Part shown: positions 8,929-16,466 of the stretch, piece by piece | How positions within the stretch are numbered: the first letter of the stretch is position 1 | Layout of the letters: the number at the start of each line of letters is the position of its first letter | From: a virus | Reading direction: 5' to 3' (one strand) | DNA length: 38,112 nucleotides | IMG/VR virus record: IMGVR_UViG_3300020197_002141 | Span: 1-38,112 of that record | Program-made: the position numbers and the translations under genes | Notes under the pieces: generated by a model | What the model was told of the DNA's origin: nothing | Databases searched by the model: none | Seen by the model: the letters and a program-made list of their open reading frames with translations, nothing else

Positions 8929-10255
8929 GAGAACAGTTGAGCCGAAATATGAGGAAATCTACGGAAACCTGTAGATAAATCTTGCCTAAAATCCAGATTT
9001 CGGTCTGAAAAATGAAGGGCATACCCTAAATAAAGGTATGCTATTGGTTGAACGACACTATACGAAAGGCAACTCCGAGATTGCACGACTCTGCTCTCTA
9101 AGCAAGGAGTTGTACAACCGTACCAACTTTCTCATGCGTCAAGCATGGTTCACCAAGCAAAGACTGCCCGACATCAACATCCTCGTAGCTGCCGTCAAGG
9201 ACTTGGAATGCTTCAAGAAACTGCACAATACCAAGACTGCCAAGCAAACTGTCCGCAAGGTCTTGACCGACTGGAGTAACTTCCGCAAAGCACTCACTGC
9301 CTATGGCAAGGACCGCTCTAAGTTCGTGCGATGCCCGAAAGCACCGGGTTACAAGGACAAGATGGCTCAGGTCATCTTCTACAACGAAACCATAAAAGGA
9401 GGACAAAAAGGCATCCCACTTGAGAAATTGACGGCTACCAACAACTGTTTCTCAGTGCCGTATCGAGAAGGATATAAGCAGGTGGTCATCACGCCTAAAG
9501 CCTTTGGGTTCGTGATTGAAGTTCAGTACGAAAGCAATGACAAGAATGAGAAAAAACCGAAGGTCAGCAAAGACAAGGTTTGTACAATAGACATCGGCTT
9601 AAACTGTTTGGCTGCGATAACTTACGACCAGAACCGTCCAATACTGGTCAATGGTCGCATCGTCAAGAGTTTTAACCAATGGTACAACAAACGTCCCTGC
9701 AAAAAGCGGTTGAGAAAAAGGTACTTTCGGTTGGAGAACTACTTCCATCATGTGTCTAAACTGATCGTTGATCTGTGCCTAAAACACGGCATTGGCAGGA
9801 TAATTGTGGGCAAGAATCATGGCTGGAAGTCAGGTATCAACTTGGGCAAGAAGACTAACCAAGCGTTCTGCTTCGTACCGACATACTTGCTGTTGGAGAA
9901 GATCAAGTACAAGGCAGCGATTGCTGGAATAGACGTGACCTTCACGGAGGAAGCGTACACCAGCAAGGCGAGTTTCTACGACCGTGACCCATTGCCGAAG
10001 TACGGGGAAACTGTACCTGAGTTTAGTGGTCGCAGGAAGCATCGTGGGTTGTACGTCAGCAAGGATGGTTTCGCTGTCAATGCTGACGTGAACGGAAGCC
10101 TAAACATTGGACGAAAAGTAATCCCTGAGTTCTACGGAATAGGGGATAGGAGCCTTGTCGCAAGGCCAGTAGTAATCAATCCATTGAAAGCCTAACGGTG
10201 AAGGTTAGGTGGTTGATTGCTCAAACCAGATTTCCGTAGGTTTTCTGGAACGGTT
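8929..10255 (+). mobile_element. IS200/IS605-type TnpB-only element
   Basis: This is a 1327-bp insert carrying only tnpB. Its ends are set by exact reading-frame restoration of the interrupted nuclease. The left flank reads AAGGGTT and the right end CGGTT, sharing GGTT, with no target duplication, as expected for IS605-family elements. The subterminal regions can fold: near the left end ATCTACGGAAACCTGTAGAT and CAGATTTCGGTCTG, and near the right end CCAGA and TCTGG around a 13-nt loop (10226-10248). No TnpA is present in the window, so mobility would need one in trans. Base composition is visibly richer in G and C than the flanks, a sign of recent arrival. Confidence 0.88.
9038..10195 (+). 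CDS. tnpB: TnpB RNA-guided nuclease (IS605 OrfB)
   Basis: The 385-aa protein has the typical start MLLVERHYTKGN, a helical N-terminal half, and a C-terminal RuvC-like domain. RuvC-I is CTIDIGLNCLAAIT (D185). The region usually giving the second catalytic acid reads IIVGKNHGWK, without the canonical Glu. The following EEAYTSKASFYD and NADVNGSLNIGRK match a TnpB subfamily in which the acid is displaced, and the last motif supplies the final Asp. The zinc-finger cysteines of many TnpBs are absent, also usual in that subfamily. Known TnpBs cut DNA using an omega RNA made from the element's right end. The start codon and AAAGG site lie in a hairpin with 7-bp arms GCATACC and GGTATGC (9019-9041). 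Confidence 0.9.
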   Translation: MLLVERHYTKGNSEIARLCSLSKELYNRTNFLMRQAWFTKQRLPDINILVAAVKDLECFKKLHNTKTAKQTVRKVLTDWSNFRKALTAYGKDRSKFVRCPKAPGYKDKMAQVIFYNETIKGGQKGIPLEKLTATNNCFSVPYREGYKQVVITPKAFGFVIEVQYESNDKNEKKPKVSKDKVCTIDIGLNCLAAITYDQNRPILVNGRIVKSFNQWYNKRPCKKRLRKRYFRLENYFHHVSKLIVDLCLKHGIGRIIVGKNHGWKSGINLGKKTNQAFCFVPTYLLLEKIKYKAAIAGIDVTFTEEAYTSKASFYDRDPLPKYGETVPEFSGRRKHRGLYVSKDGFAVNADVNGSLNIGRKVIPEFYGIGDRSLVARPVVINPLKA

Positions 10256-10582
10256 ATCGACGGAGACACATTTGAAGTCCTAGTAGAGCTAGGATTTGGC
10301 GTCTCTCAGAAGTTCCACGTCCGCTTAGATGGTATTGATACGCCTGAAACAAGCACAACCAAAGGCATTAAAGCCAAAGAATATGTGCGTGATCTTATCG
10401 AGGGCAAATCAGTGATATTGAAAGATGCGGGGGCCGAGAAATATGGCCGGGCAAGAGCAAAAGTGGAGTTGATGGATGGGACCGACCTAACTCAATTCTT
10501 AATTGAGAAGAATATAGGCATTGAATATCACGGCGGCAAAAAGCAGAAGCTATTGTCAATTCTTTCCGTGATTGAATGAAAA

Positions 10583-10606
10583 AAGCCCGCTCTTTCGAGC
10601 GGGCTT
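10583..10606 (-). terminator. Rho-independent terminator of the tmRNA gene
   Basis: A perfect hairpin with arms GCCCGCTC and GAGCGGGC around a 4-nt loop is followed, on the minus strand, by six T residues. It lies immediately 3' of the mature tmRNA end at 10609. On the plus strand it starts at the stop codon of the interrupted nuclease but has no U tract, so minus-strand use is preferred. Confidence 0.88.
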
Positions 10607-10608
10607 AG

Positions 10609-11230
10609 TGGAGCCGAGGGGAGTCGATACTTCCCCATCTAATTTCTTAGATTAGTGGACTATCTTTTCACCATAGTAAAAACTTTAGGTGTCGGGCGCT
10701 CAAGCTGGTAATTAAGAGGGCTAAACCTCACCAGTAGTCTCTGCACCTTCCAGAAGTGTACTTCTGGCTTGGCTCAGGATTGCCCTCGACTTTACGTTAG
10801 GGTTTCCCTGAATTCACCCGATTATTCTCTATATCTTTTCAGATATAGACGGCTCGACTCACGAACCCCTGTCCATAAGTGTCGGCATTACAGTCTCTAC
10901 ACGCTTATCTCGTTGTTCGAGTGTCAGGTTTTGGGACTACTACGAGCAAAAGTCCGTCAACCTTATCGACCTATTTTCTCGTCTCAAGCTAAGTCGCCCA
11001 GCCCAAGACCAGCAAGATTTGGCGGTTGTCGGCAGTCGAGCGCTACTTGCATCGCCCTCTCAGCCAACCCTAACCTCTCGGTTAGGCAGCCAACGCTACC
11101 GGAGCAACGCTGGGGAAACGAACGATGTTATCGCCGTTTGAAGTTTTTGTCGATTTTTAGAGCGGCCTTTCGACAAACCGCTGCGTGCCACCATAACACT
11201 CATCCACCATGTCGAAACCTTTGCGGCCCC
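10609..11230 (-). ncRNA. ssrA: Transfer-messenger RNA (tmRNA) precursor containing a group I intron
   Basis: The 5' end GGGGCCGCAAAGGTTTCGAC is the hallmark tmRNA start. Its first seven bases pair with CGGCTCC at 10616-10610 to form the acceptor stem, followed by A at 10609; CCA is not encoded. The tag frame ends GCG TTG GCT GCC TAA (ALAA, stop at 11082-11084). Reading from GGC at 11135 gives the 17-residue tag GDNIVRFPSVAPVALAA; the exact resume codon is uncertain. A hairpin of CCTAACC and GGTTAGG follows the stop, as in tmRNA helix 5. The T arm is split by an intron; joined exons give AGGGG-TTCGACT-CCCCT, a perfect T stem and loop. Mature length is about 385 nt. It would rescue stalled ribosomes and tag nascent chains for proteolysis. 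Confidence 0.9.
10625..10861 (-). other. Group I intron in the tmRNA T loop
   Basis: This is a 237-nt intron without an ORF. Core elements appear in the correct order on the minus strand: P-like AATTCAGGGAAACCC (about 10800-10814), Q-like GCAATCCTGAGCCAAG (about 10768-10783), R-like GTGCAGAGACTACTGG (10731-10746) and S-like AAGATAGTCCAC (about 10655-10666). A peripheral hairpin CTATATCTGAAAAGATATAG is also visible. Removal between TTCG and ACT restores the canonical T loop TTCGACT and leaves a terminal G on the intron. The boundaries could slide by up to 3 nt because both sides carry TCG. The core resembles the small introns of cyanobacterial tRNA-Leu genes. Confidence 0.88.
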
Positions 11231-11380
11231 GTCTGGCACTTTCATTCTACCACAAGATATTATTTCCCCTGCTTTACTATATATTAACAAGTGACACAAA
11301 GTATATATTTCGATTTCGCAAAGTTTTGCGAGGCGAAATAGTAAATAAACAATCTGGCACAAAATGAAATGGAGCAAAAC

Positions 11381-12340
11381 ATGGCATTCTCAAGTTTTCA
11401 AGAGTATATGGATCACAAAAACAAAGTAAAAAATGATCCAAAAATCGAAAAAGTCGCTGATTACCACGGCCCACAAGATACCAAACCAGCAAAAGAAAAG
11501 AAACACAAAGATGCTGGTGGTTCGGGTCAAGTTGGCGAAACAAAAGGCTATAAGCCTTCCAACAGTCCAATTGACCCCAATAAGGGCAAAAAGGACGGCA
11601 AAGGCTTCGCTGATGAAGGCGATAAAGCCCTCAAATATGAGCCGGGCGAAGTTTGGGTCGGCGGCAAAGACGGTGTATCCAACAGCAAAAATGGCGTACC
11701 GGGCGGCAAAAATGTATCTACATGGCCGAAAACAAAGACACAAGAATGGGTAAACAAAAATAAGGGCGTATCTATGTCCGAATTCACCAAGCGTATGCAA
11801 CAAGAAGTCGAAGACGAATGTGGCAATAACGCTTATGCAACCATTCGCAATGTAGTTGAACTTTGCCAATGCAATAACAAATATATCAATAATTTAGTCC
11901 GTGAAATGAAGCGTAACGACCTGTTGCCTTTACTCTCCGAAGCAATCGCTCCACCACTTCATAAATATGACGATGAAATGAATGACATTGATGGAGAAAT
12001 GGACGCCCCAGAAGGCGATATGGACGATGACATGGGCGACGGCTCTGACATGGACATTTCTAGCGACGATGATATGGGCGACGAAATGGACAACGAAGAT
12101 GATCTAGGCGACATGGGCGACGACATGGGCGACGACATGAGCGACGACATGGGCGATGACGAAGGCTCGGCACTTGGCAAGCCAGAAGGCGACATGGATA
12201 TGCCTATGCCAAAACCAAAGAAAAAGAAAAAGCACCCTCATGCCGCACACGCTTTAAATGCAATGCAAGGCCCACCTGCCCCTATGGATGCCCCTATGGA
12301 TGCCCCAATGATGATGAAAAAGAAAATGAAAAAAAGCTAA
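11381..12340 (+). CDS. Acidic repeat protein with lysine-rich tail, putative internal virion protein
   Basis: This 319-aa protein starts MAFSSFQEYMDHKN. The ATG at 11381 has GGAG 7 nt upstream, within a longer in-frame start at 11369. The N-terminal third is Lys/Gly-rich and probably disordered. A helical block follows (SMSEFTKRMQQEVEDECG to KRNDLLPLLSEAI). Residues about 190-270 are strongly acidic with repeats of D-D-M-G-D, encoded by imperfect copies of gacgacatgggc. The tail is PKKKKKHPHAAHAL and MMMKKKMKKS. Such charge-segregated proteins occur as prohead core or internal capsid proteins in T4-like phages. The FQEYM leader fits that idea, but no homology is claimed. It is encoded directly before the gene at 12341. 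Confidence 0.75.
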   Translation: MAFSSFQEYMDHKNKVKNDPKIEKVADYHGPQDTKPAKEKKHKDAGGSGQVGETKGYKPSNSPIDPNKGKKDGKGFADEGDKALKYEPGEVWVGGKDGVSNSKNGVPGGKNVSTWPKTKTQEWVNKNKGVSMSEFTKRMQQEVEDECGNNAYATIRNVVELCQCNNKYINNLVREMKRNDLLPLLSEAIAPPLHKYDDEMNDIDGEMDAPEGDMDDDMGDGSDMDISSDDDMGDEMDNEDDLGDMGDDMGDDMSDDMGDDEGSALGKPEGDMDMPMPKPKKKKKHPHAAHALNAMQGPPAPMDAPMDAPMMMKKKMKKS

Positions 12341-13246
12341 ATGATTAGTTTCAGTTTCGCAGAATGGCTTCAAATAATAGAGGCTGATAAAACAAAATCC
12401 GGGTTGGCCGGGTCAGACTTTACTGGATTATCTCTGGCAGACCGTATGGCCCAAGGCAGAGATATTGGTGAACCATTTATAAAGCGTCAACTGGCCATGC
12501 ACGGGATTAAAATTTCTGGTGTGCCCGCCAGAATGGATAAGACCCAAAAAGTTGACGGCATGTGGAACAACGACCCTATTCAAATTAAGCTCAGACGTAG
12601 CGGCATAGCTGGCAGAAATGATATTTCTTTTGAAGTATGCAGAAACCACGATAATATCTTCAAGTTATCCGACCAGCTTAGAAATGTAGATAAGCAGGGC
12701 AGAGATTACAAAGGGCAGGTAAAACACTACTTTGTAATGAACCAAGCAGAAACGGAAATTTATCACGTTCTTGCCAGTGCCATTAAAGCAGCAGCAAATG
12801 CCGCTATTGCGGAACTAGATGCTGATAGAAGAATGCAAGGTTATTTAACACGAGCATTTCCCGCAAGCAACGGAACCGAACTAAGACCGACTAGAGATAA
12901 AGACCCAGACAGTTTCACTCCATTCAAAGTCATGGCCTTTATCCCTGTCGATAGTGTTGTTCAAAAGGCTTATCCAATTCAGGATGAACAAACCGTACCA
13001 GCTATTCAGTCCGGCGCTCCTAACAATCCCCTTAGATATATAGCCCCGCCTGCCACAAAGAGCGATATGGAAATCGCTGCCGAGAAAGCACTTAGAACAG
13101 GACATGGCGAAATCACCATCAAGAGCAGCAACCCGAAGAATGTCGATAAAAAGATGAAAGAAATTCGGATGTTTGCTAACACGAATAAACTAAAGGTACA
13201 AGACAACGGGGATGGAACTGTAACCTTAATCAAATGGCCTATCTAA
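12341..13246 (+). CDS. Putative PD-(D/E)xK-type nuclease with N-terminal leader
   Basis: This 301-aa protein starts right after the previous stop (TAAATG). VDGMWNNDPIQIKLRRSG resembles the core of PD-(D/E)xK nucleases, with Asp in VDG, Q-x-K in IQIK, and a following strand DISFEVCRNHD. The first residues (MISFSFAEWLQIIE) carry the recurrent F-x-E-W-L leader, so it may be packaged with the acidic protein encoded upstream. The C-terminal 60 residues look like a separate small alpha/beta domain (GEITIKSSNPKNVDKKMKEI, then VQDNGDGTVTLIKWPI), reminiscent of single-stranded nucleic-acid-binding folds. The nuclease call rests on a short motif only. It converges with the polymerase N-half gene, overlapping by 4 nt. 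Confidence 0.7.
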   Translation: MISFSFAEWLQIIEADKTKSGLAGSDFTGLSLADRMAQGRDIGEPFIKRQLAMHGIKISGVPARMDKTQKVDGMWNNDPIQIKLRRSGIAGRNDISFEVCRNHDNIFKLSDQLRNVDKQGRDYKGQVKHYFVMNQAETEIYHVLASAIKAAANAAIAELDADRRMQGYLTRAFPASNGTELRPTRDKDPDSFTPFKVMAFIPVDSVVQKAYPIQDEQTVPAIQSGAPNNPLRYIAPPATKSDMEIAAEKALRTGHGEITIKSSNPKNVDKKMKEIRMFANTNKLKVQDNGDGTVTLIKWPI

Positions 13247-14631
13247 GCTACAAAAATCTCTTCTGGTGAAAGCGGGTCCATATTCTTTGGAAACTCTAAA
13301 ATAATGCTCCGTCCACCACGAGCCTCGCTCATAAACCGACTAAACAACAGACCTTCGTAAATTGGGTCAACATCTGTAATGCCCAAACAATAACAAGTCA
13401 AAGCACCAACGGCACTTCCACGACCCGGACCTACAGCCTGTGTGCCATCGCCACCCAACACATCACGACACCAACGGCGTGCTTCGTCCGTCATCATCTT
13501 CTGAATAAGGAAGTAGGTGCTGAACCCTTTGCGAGTAATCAAACTCAACTCTTCTTTGAGACGATTAACATATTCTCGATTTTGAGGAAGATTGCGTGCC
13601 TTGAAACCACGCATGACTTCTTCCTTCAACTTATCATCGGAATCTGGGAAAATAGGCAGCTTCAAAGAACGATCAAGTTGTACGCCCTTAGCACGCTCAC
13701 AAATCTTAACAGTATTTCTTTTAGCTTCACAGAACAACTCATAAGGAATAATATCCTTATAATCCTTGAACCATTTATCATTGATTTCTTCCTCAGATTT
13801 CATCCAAAGGTTTGCATCTTGCAACTCGAAAAAGTCGCTGATGCCTTCCTCTTTCATTTTGCGTTCAATATCAACAATGGTGTTCTTCGTTTGCACCATC
13901 AACATGAGACGCTGATATTTGCTATCTTCTTGTTTGCAATAATGACAATCATTGGTAATGATAAGCGGGAGTTTATATCGGTCATGAGCCTTCACAATAA
14001 AAGCGTCGTAAGGCTTTTGTTTATTGAAATCCAAGACCATCAATTCCAAAAAATAATGATCTTTGCCAAACATCTCGATGTATCGCTCAATCATAGCGAA
14101 TCCAGCTTCTTCGCCGCCTTTATCAAAGGCTTTGCCTACTTCGCTGTTGTAGCAACAAGACGTGAAAAATAAACCTTCTTTATACTTTAGAAGCTGTTCG
14201 TAATTGACTCTGGGCTTACGATAAAATCCCTTTGTCCAACCCCAAGAAGTAAGACGAACAAGGTTCTTATACCCTGTTTCGTTATAAGCGATAGCGAGTA
14301 AATGCGCACCAGATTGTTTGGCTTCGGCTGCGTCTGCTTCACTGAGGTCCAAAAGATATTTCTGCATCTCTTGCAATGAAGATATTGCAGGCTGCATTCG
14401 ATTGACGTAAAGTTCACATGCGAAAATGGGGGAGAGAGTGTCCTTCCCATGTTTATCACATATTTTTTCGCAAGCCTTAATTTGCCGTGGGACTGCGCCC
14501 AACATGCCGTGATCGCTAATCGTGAGGAATTTCTGATTGATTAGCGGGGCACGGGTGGCATATTCTTCCACCATGCCATACCCATCAAGAACACTGAAAT
14601 CCGTGTAGCTAATGAAGGTGGAGATGTTCAA
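13243..14631 (-). CDS. dnaE: DNA polymerase III alpha subunit, PHP/N-terminal half
   Basis: This 462-aa protein matches the N-terminal half of a C-family replicase. It has a PHP start FSVLDGYGMVEEYA, then LTISDHGMLGAVPRQI, GFYRKPRVNYEQLLKY, PLIITNDCHYCKQED, and the phosphate-binding GPGRGSAVGA (about 401-410) followed by LGITDVDP. It stops soon after; where the palm aspartates should be it reads RSIILEF. The catalytic acids are on the gene at 2306-5089. The only start giving this whole frame is TTG at 14631, and in this frame the metal-binding HxH at the beginning of PHP is replaced by ISY. A stronger start (ATG at 14653, GAGGAGG 6 nt upstream) opens another frame that reads EHLHLH and then stops; see findings. 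PHP metal binding is doubtful. Confidence 0.9.
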   Translation of the reverse strand: MNISTFISYTDFSVLDGYGMVEEYATRAPLINQKFLTISDHGMLGAVPRQIKACEKICDKHGKDTLSPIFACELYVNRMQPAISSLQEMQKYLLDLSEADAAEAKQSGAHLLAIAYNETGYKNLVRLTSWGWTKGFYRKPRVNYEQLLKYKEGLFFTSCCYNSEVGKAFDKGGEEAGFAMIERYIEMFGKDHYFLELMVLDFNKQKPYDAFIVKAHDRYKLPLIITNDCHYCKQEDSKYQRLMLMVQTKNTIVDIERKMKEEGISDFFELQDANLWMKSEEEINDKWFKDYKDIIPYELFCEAKRNTVKICERAKGVQLDRSLKLPIFPDSDDKLKEEVMRGFKARNLPQNREYVNRLKEELSLITRKGFSTYFLIQKMMTDEARRWCRDVLGGDGTQAVGPGRGSAVGALTCYCLGITDVDPIYEGLLFSRFMSEARGGRSIILEFPKNMDPLSPEEIFVA

Positions 14632-14653
14632 AACCAGTAATCTCCACCTTCAT
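14612..14653 (-). promoter_or_regulatory. Perfect 14-bp inverted repeat across the polymerase N-half start
   Basis: In the minus-strand mRNA, ATGAAGGTGGAGAT pairs perfectly with ATCTCCACCTTCAT around a 14-nt loop containing the TTG start codon. The 5' arm begins with an ATG preceded by GAGGAGG and also holds the GGTGGAG that could serve the TTG. The 3' arm encodes HLHLH in the ATG frame. A stem of this strength would block initiation or stall ribosomes, so translational control or recoding is plausible. Confidence 0.75.
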
Positions 14654-14811
14654 CGGCCCTCCTCTCTCAATCGTCATTCTTAAGTCCCTTTTTTGAGCCA
14701 AGTTCCTTTGATGGAACTATAACAAACAACCTTCTTCTTGAAAAGGCGTATTTAGTCTACTTTTCAAATTTTCAAATTTTCTTGAGGGACGACAAGGATA
14801 GGTCGTAATGA

Positions 14812-15492
14812 TCACGTTCGCTTTTGCACGTCGTAAGTGCCAGAAATGTCTTGATGCTCTATAATTTCATAATTAAAACTGTCATCGTCGGATAGAACCC
14901 ATTTATCTTTATCTTCTACTGACCAAATATGAGTGTTTAATTTTCTATGTATTATATTTTGTCCCCACTTAGTAACGAAGCTTGACTCGAACAATCTCAC
15001 TCTGTTATTTGGTTGTATAGCAAAATTACCATCTTCTAATTTAATTACATGCCCACATTTATGCTGACCGGGAACTTCACTAAAGTTGACATCAGGAATG
15101 TTAGAATCTTCTGCACTCCAATCTAGTGTAAACATATAATGACCCTTCCGATTATTTTTGGAACGATCTACATACAGCATACTTTTATGTTTTAAGAAAT
15201 CAAAAGCAGTAACGCTAATATAGCTACTGAAACAATCCCACAGCACCAACTGATGCAATTCTTCTTGTGGCGAATCTGGTTTCCAACAAAAAGCATGAAT
15301 TGGCATTCTCCACCACAATCCGCCATCTTCCATGATAAAATGGAACAACGGGGTTCTATGTGTTATTGAAGCAACGCCAAAGATAACACAAGGGAGATAT
15401 ATATCATCATCTTTAAATTCAACTCTATTTTGTAAAAAATTAGATCTAACAAAACATTCTATTGGAGGCAAATTTGTGTTTAAGTATGCCAT
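14812..15492 (-). CDS. Unknown protein with repeated aromatic strands
   Basis: This 226-aa soluble protein has no recognised family. It is beta-rich and aromatic, with LPCVIFGVASITHRTPLFHF, EDGGLWWRMPIHAFCW, SKNNRKGHYMFTLDWSAED, and near the C-end GQNIIHRKLNTHIWSVEDKD. A Cys/His pair (GQHKCGHVIKLEDG) could bind metal. There is no clear ribosome binding site before ATG. The preceding 40 bases are almost pure A/T and include the palindrome TAAATTAATTAATTTA. It is followed by 180 bases of intergenic DNA before the polymerase N-half. Function unknown. Confidence 0.75.
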   Translation of the reverse strand: MAYLNTNLPPIECFVRSNFLQNRVEFKDDDIYLPCVIFGVASITHRTPLFHFIMEDGGLWWRMPIHAFCWKPDSPQEELHQLVLWDCFSSYISVTAFDFLKHKSMLYVDRSKNNRKGHYMFTLDWSAEDSNIPDVNFSEVPGQHKCGHVIKLEDGNFAIQPNNRVRLFESSFVTKWGQNIIHRKLNTHIWSVEDKDKWVLSDDDSFNYEIIEHQDISGTYDVQKRT

Positions 15493-15533
15493 AAATAAAT
15501 CAAAAATGATAAATTAATTAATTTATTTATTTA

Positions 15534-15740
15534 TTAAATTGAATCCGTTTTTTCATACGAATTTTTCCAATTTTCAAATTCTTCATTTAATACATTTGCT
15601 TCTTTGTCCAAAGATTTAATCTGAGAAGAAACCTTGTCATAGAATTCCTTTAGCTCAGCCTTGAGGGCTTTCTTTTTGTTGTGAATCTCTGATACTTTTT
15701 GAGAGAATGTCACAAATTCATCGCTTAGTAACCAATTCAT
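15534..15740 (-). CDS. Small coiled-coil protein
   Basis: A 68-aa protein beginning MNWLLSDEF. The ATG at 15740 is chosen because GGAGCG lies 6 nt upstream; a start at 15752 would overlap that site. Most of the chain is a Lys/Glu-rich heptad-like helix (NKKKALKAELKEFYDKVSSQ, IKSLDKEANVLNEEFENWKN), so it probably forms a coiled coil. It follows the putative nuclease gene with a 1-nt gap and is probably translated with it. No function can be assigned. Confidence 0.68.
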   Translation of the reverse strand: MNWLLSDEFVTFSQKVSEIHNKKKALKAELKEFYDKVSSQIKSLDKEANVLNEEFENWKNSYEKTDSI

Positions 15741-15741
15741 A

Positions 15742-16464
15742 TTACGCTCCATTCTTGTACTTCTTGAATTCTTGATTCAATAATAAAGACTTTTGAGGAT
15801 CGACCTTAACGGTCTTCATCTTGAACTTATTAGGCATATAGCCTAATAACTTGCCCTTTTCGTGGCTTGTTTTCTTCCACCAAATCTCCGAATCGTTGCT
15901 ATCTCGGAACATCAATTTGGTTGGAACATTACAAATCGTATGGACGTTTTGGGATGTGAACCACTTCTTCGGACGGTAGGGTGGAGCATTCTCGTCCTCA
16001 TCATCAAAATCAATAAATTCCTTTTCCAGATTATCAACCAAATTCCACAACTTAGTCGAAGTGATGATATTTATGTCCGAATAAATATAGTCAAATTCGT
16101 AGACTCCTGCTGTGGCCCAATAGTAAAACTTCGATGCTTTATTCTTCAAGCCCCGATAATCCCTACCACGATTGTTTGAGCGGCTTTCTGGGAGGTCTAC
16201 GCCCATAAATGGCTGATGCATAGCCACAGGACAATCAATGCGTCCCAGAACCAATTCTCGCAGTTTAAATTGAATTGGAACGATTTTAGAAGATAACGGA
16301 TACTTGACCCATGCATCTATGCCTTCGGTATCTTCGTCCAGCGGGGCAATACGATCAATTTTGAAGTGCCCAATGGAATCCAAATATTCCAATAAGCCAT
16401 TTGTATAGAAATCACTATCCGACTTTCTTCCTTGGAAGTTTCTATTTTCATGTGTTTTTTGCAT
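15742..16464 (-). CDS. Putative PD-(D/E)xK nuclease
   Basis: This 240-aa protein has an N-terminal SDSDFYTNGLLEYLDSIGHF helix followed by TEGIDAWVKYP and VPIQFKLRE. That order (D in GIDAWV, then Q-x-K in IQFK) matches the core of PD-(D/E)xK enzymes. The rest contains RDYRGLKNKASKFYYWATAG and a KKWFTSQNVHTICNV strand. It may process phage DNA or recombination intermediates, or attack host DNA; no close family is recognised. The start has AAAGG 8 nt upstream. It lies just after clpP with a 2-nt gap and before the coiled-coil gene. Confidence 0.68.
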   Translation of the reverse strand: MQKTHENRNFQGRKSDSDFYTNGLLEYLDSIGHFKIDRIAPLDEDTEGIDAWVKYPLSSKIVPIQFKLRELVLGRIDCPVAMHQPFMGVDLPESRSNNRGRDYRGLKNKASKFYYWATAGVYEFDYIYSDINIITSTKLWNLVDNLEKEFIDFDDEDENAPPYRPKKWFTSQNVHTICNVPTKLMFRDSNDSEIWWKKTSHEKGKLLGYMPNKFKMKTVKVDPQKSLLLNQEFKKYKNGA

Positions 16465-16466
16465 GG

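Larger units (their letters stand above)
8881..10579 (+). pseudogene. Thermonuclease-like gene interrupted by a TnpB element
   Basis: The 5' part (8881-8928) encodes MARKFTNKYFGQVLRV. The 3' part (10256-10579) continues IDGDTFEVLVELGFGV in the same phase. Rejoined, they give a 123-aa staphylococcal-nuclease-like protein with expected residues: DGDT with D20, RLDGIDTPE with R39 and E47, and YGRARA with R81. That matches the Arg/Glu/Arg catalytic set. As it stands the 5' fragment stops three codons into the insert (after ENS). A 3' frame could start at a TTG at 10217 inside the element, adding 13 foreign residues and lacking the first strand. The gene is therefore probably inactive unless the element excises. 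The binding site before 8881 is weak (AAAGAAAA). Confidence 0.88.

Noticed and set aside
9098-9406. Minus-strand frame opposite tnpB
   Set aside because: Shadow of tnpB codon use; no family features.
10769-11377. Open frames over the tmRNA region on both strands (for example 10769-11287 plus, 11096-11377 minus)
   Set aside because: They lie on a structured RNA with clear tmRNA and intron signatures, have no binding sites, and encode low-complexity basic sequences.
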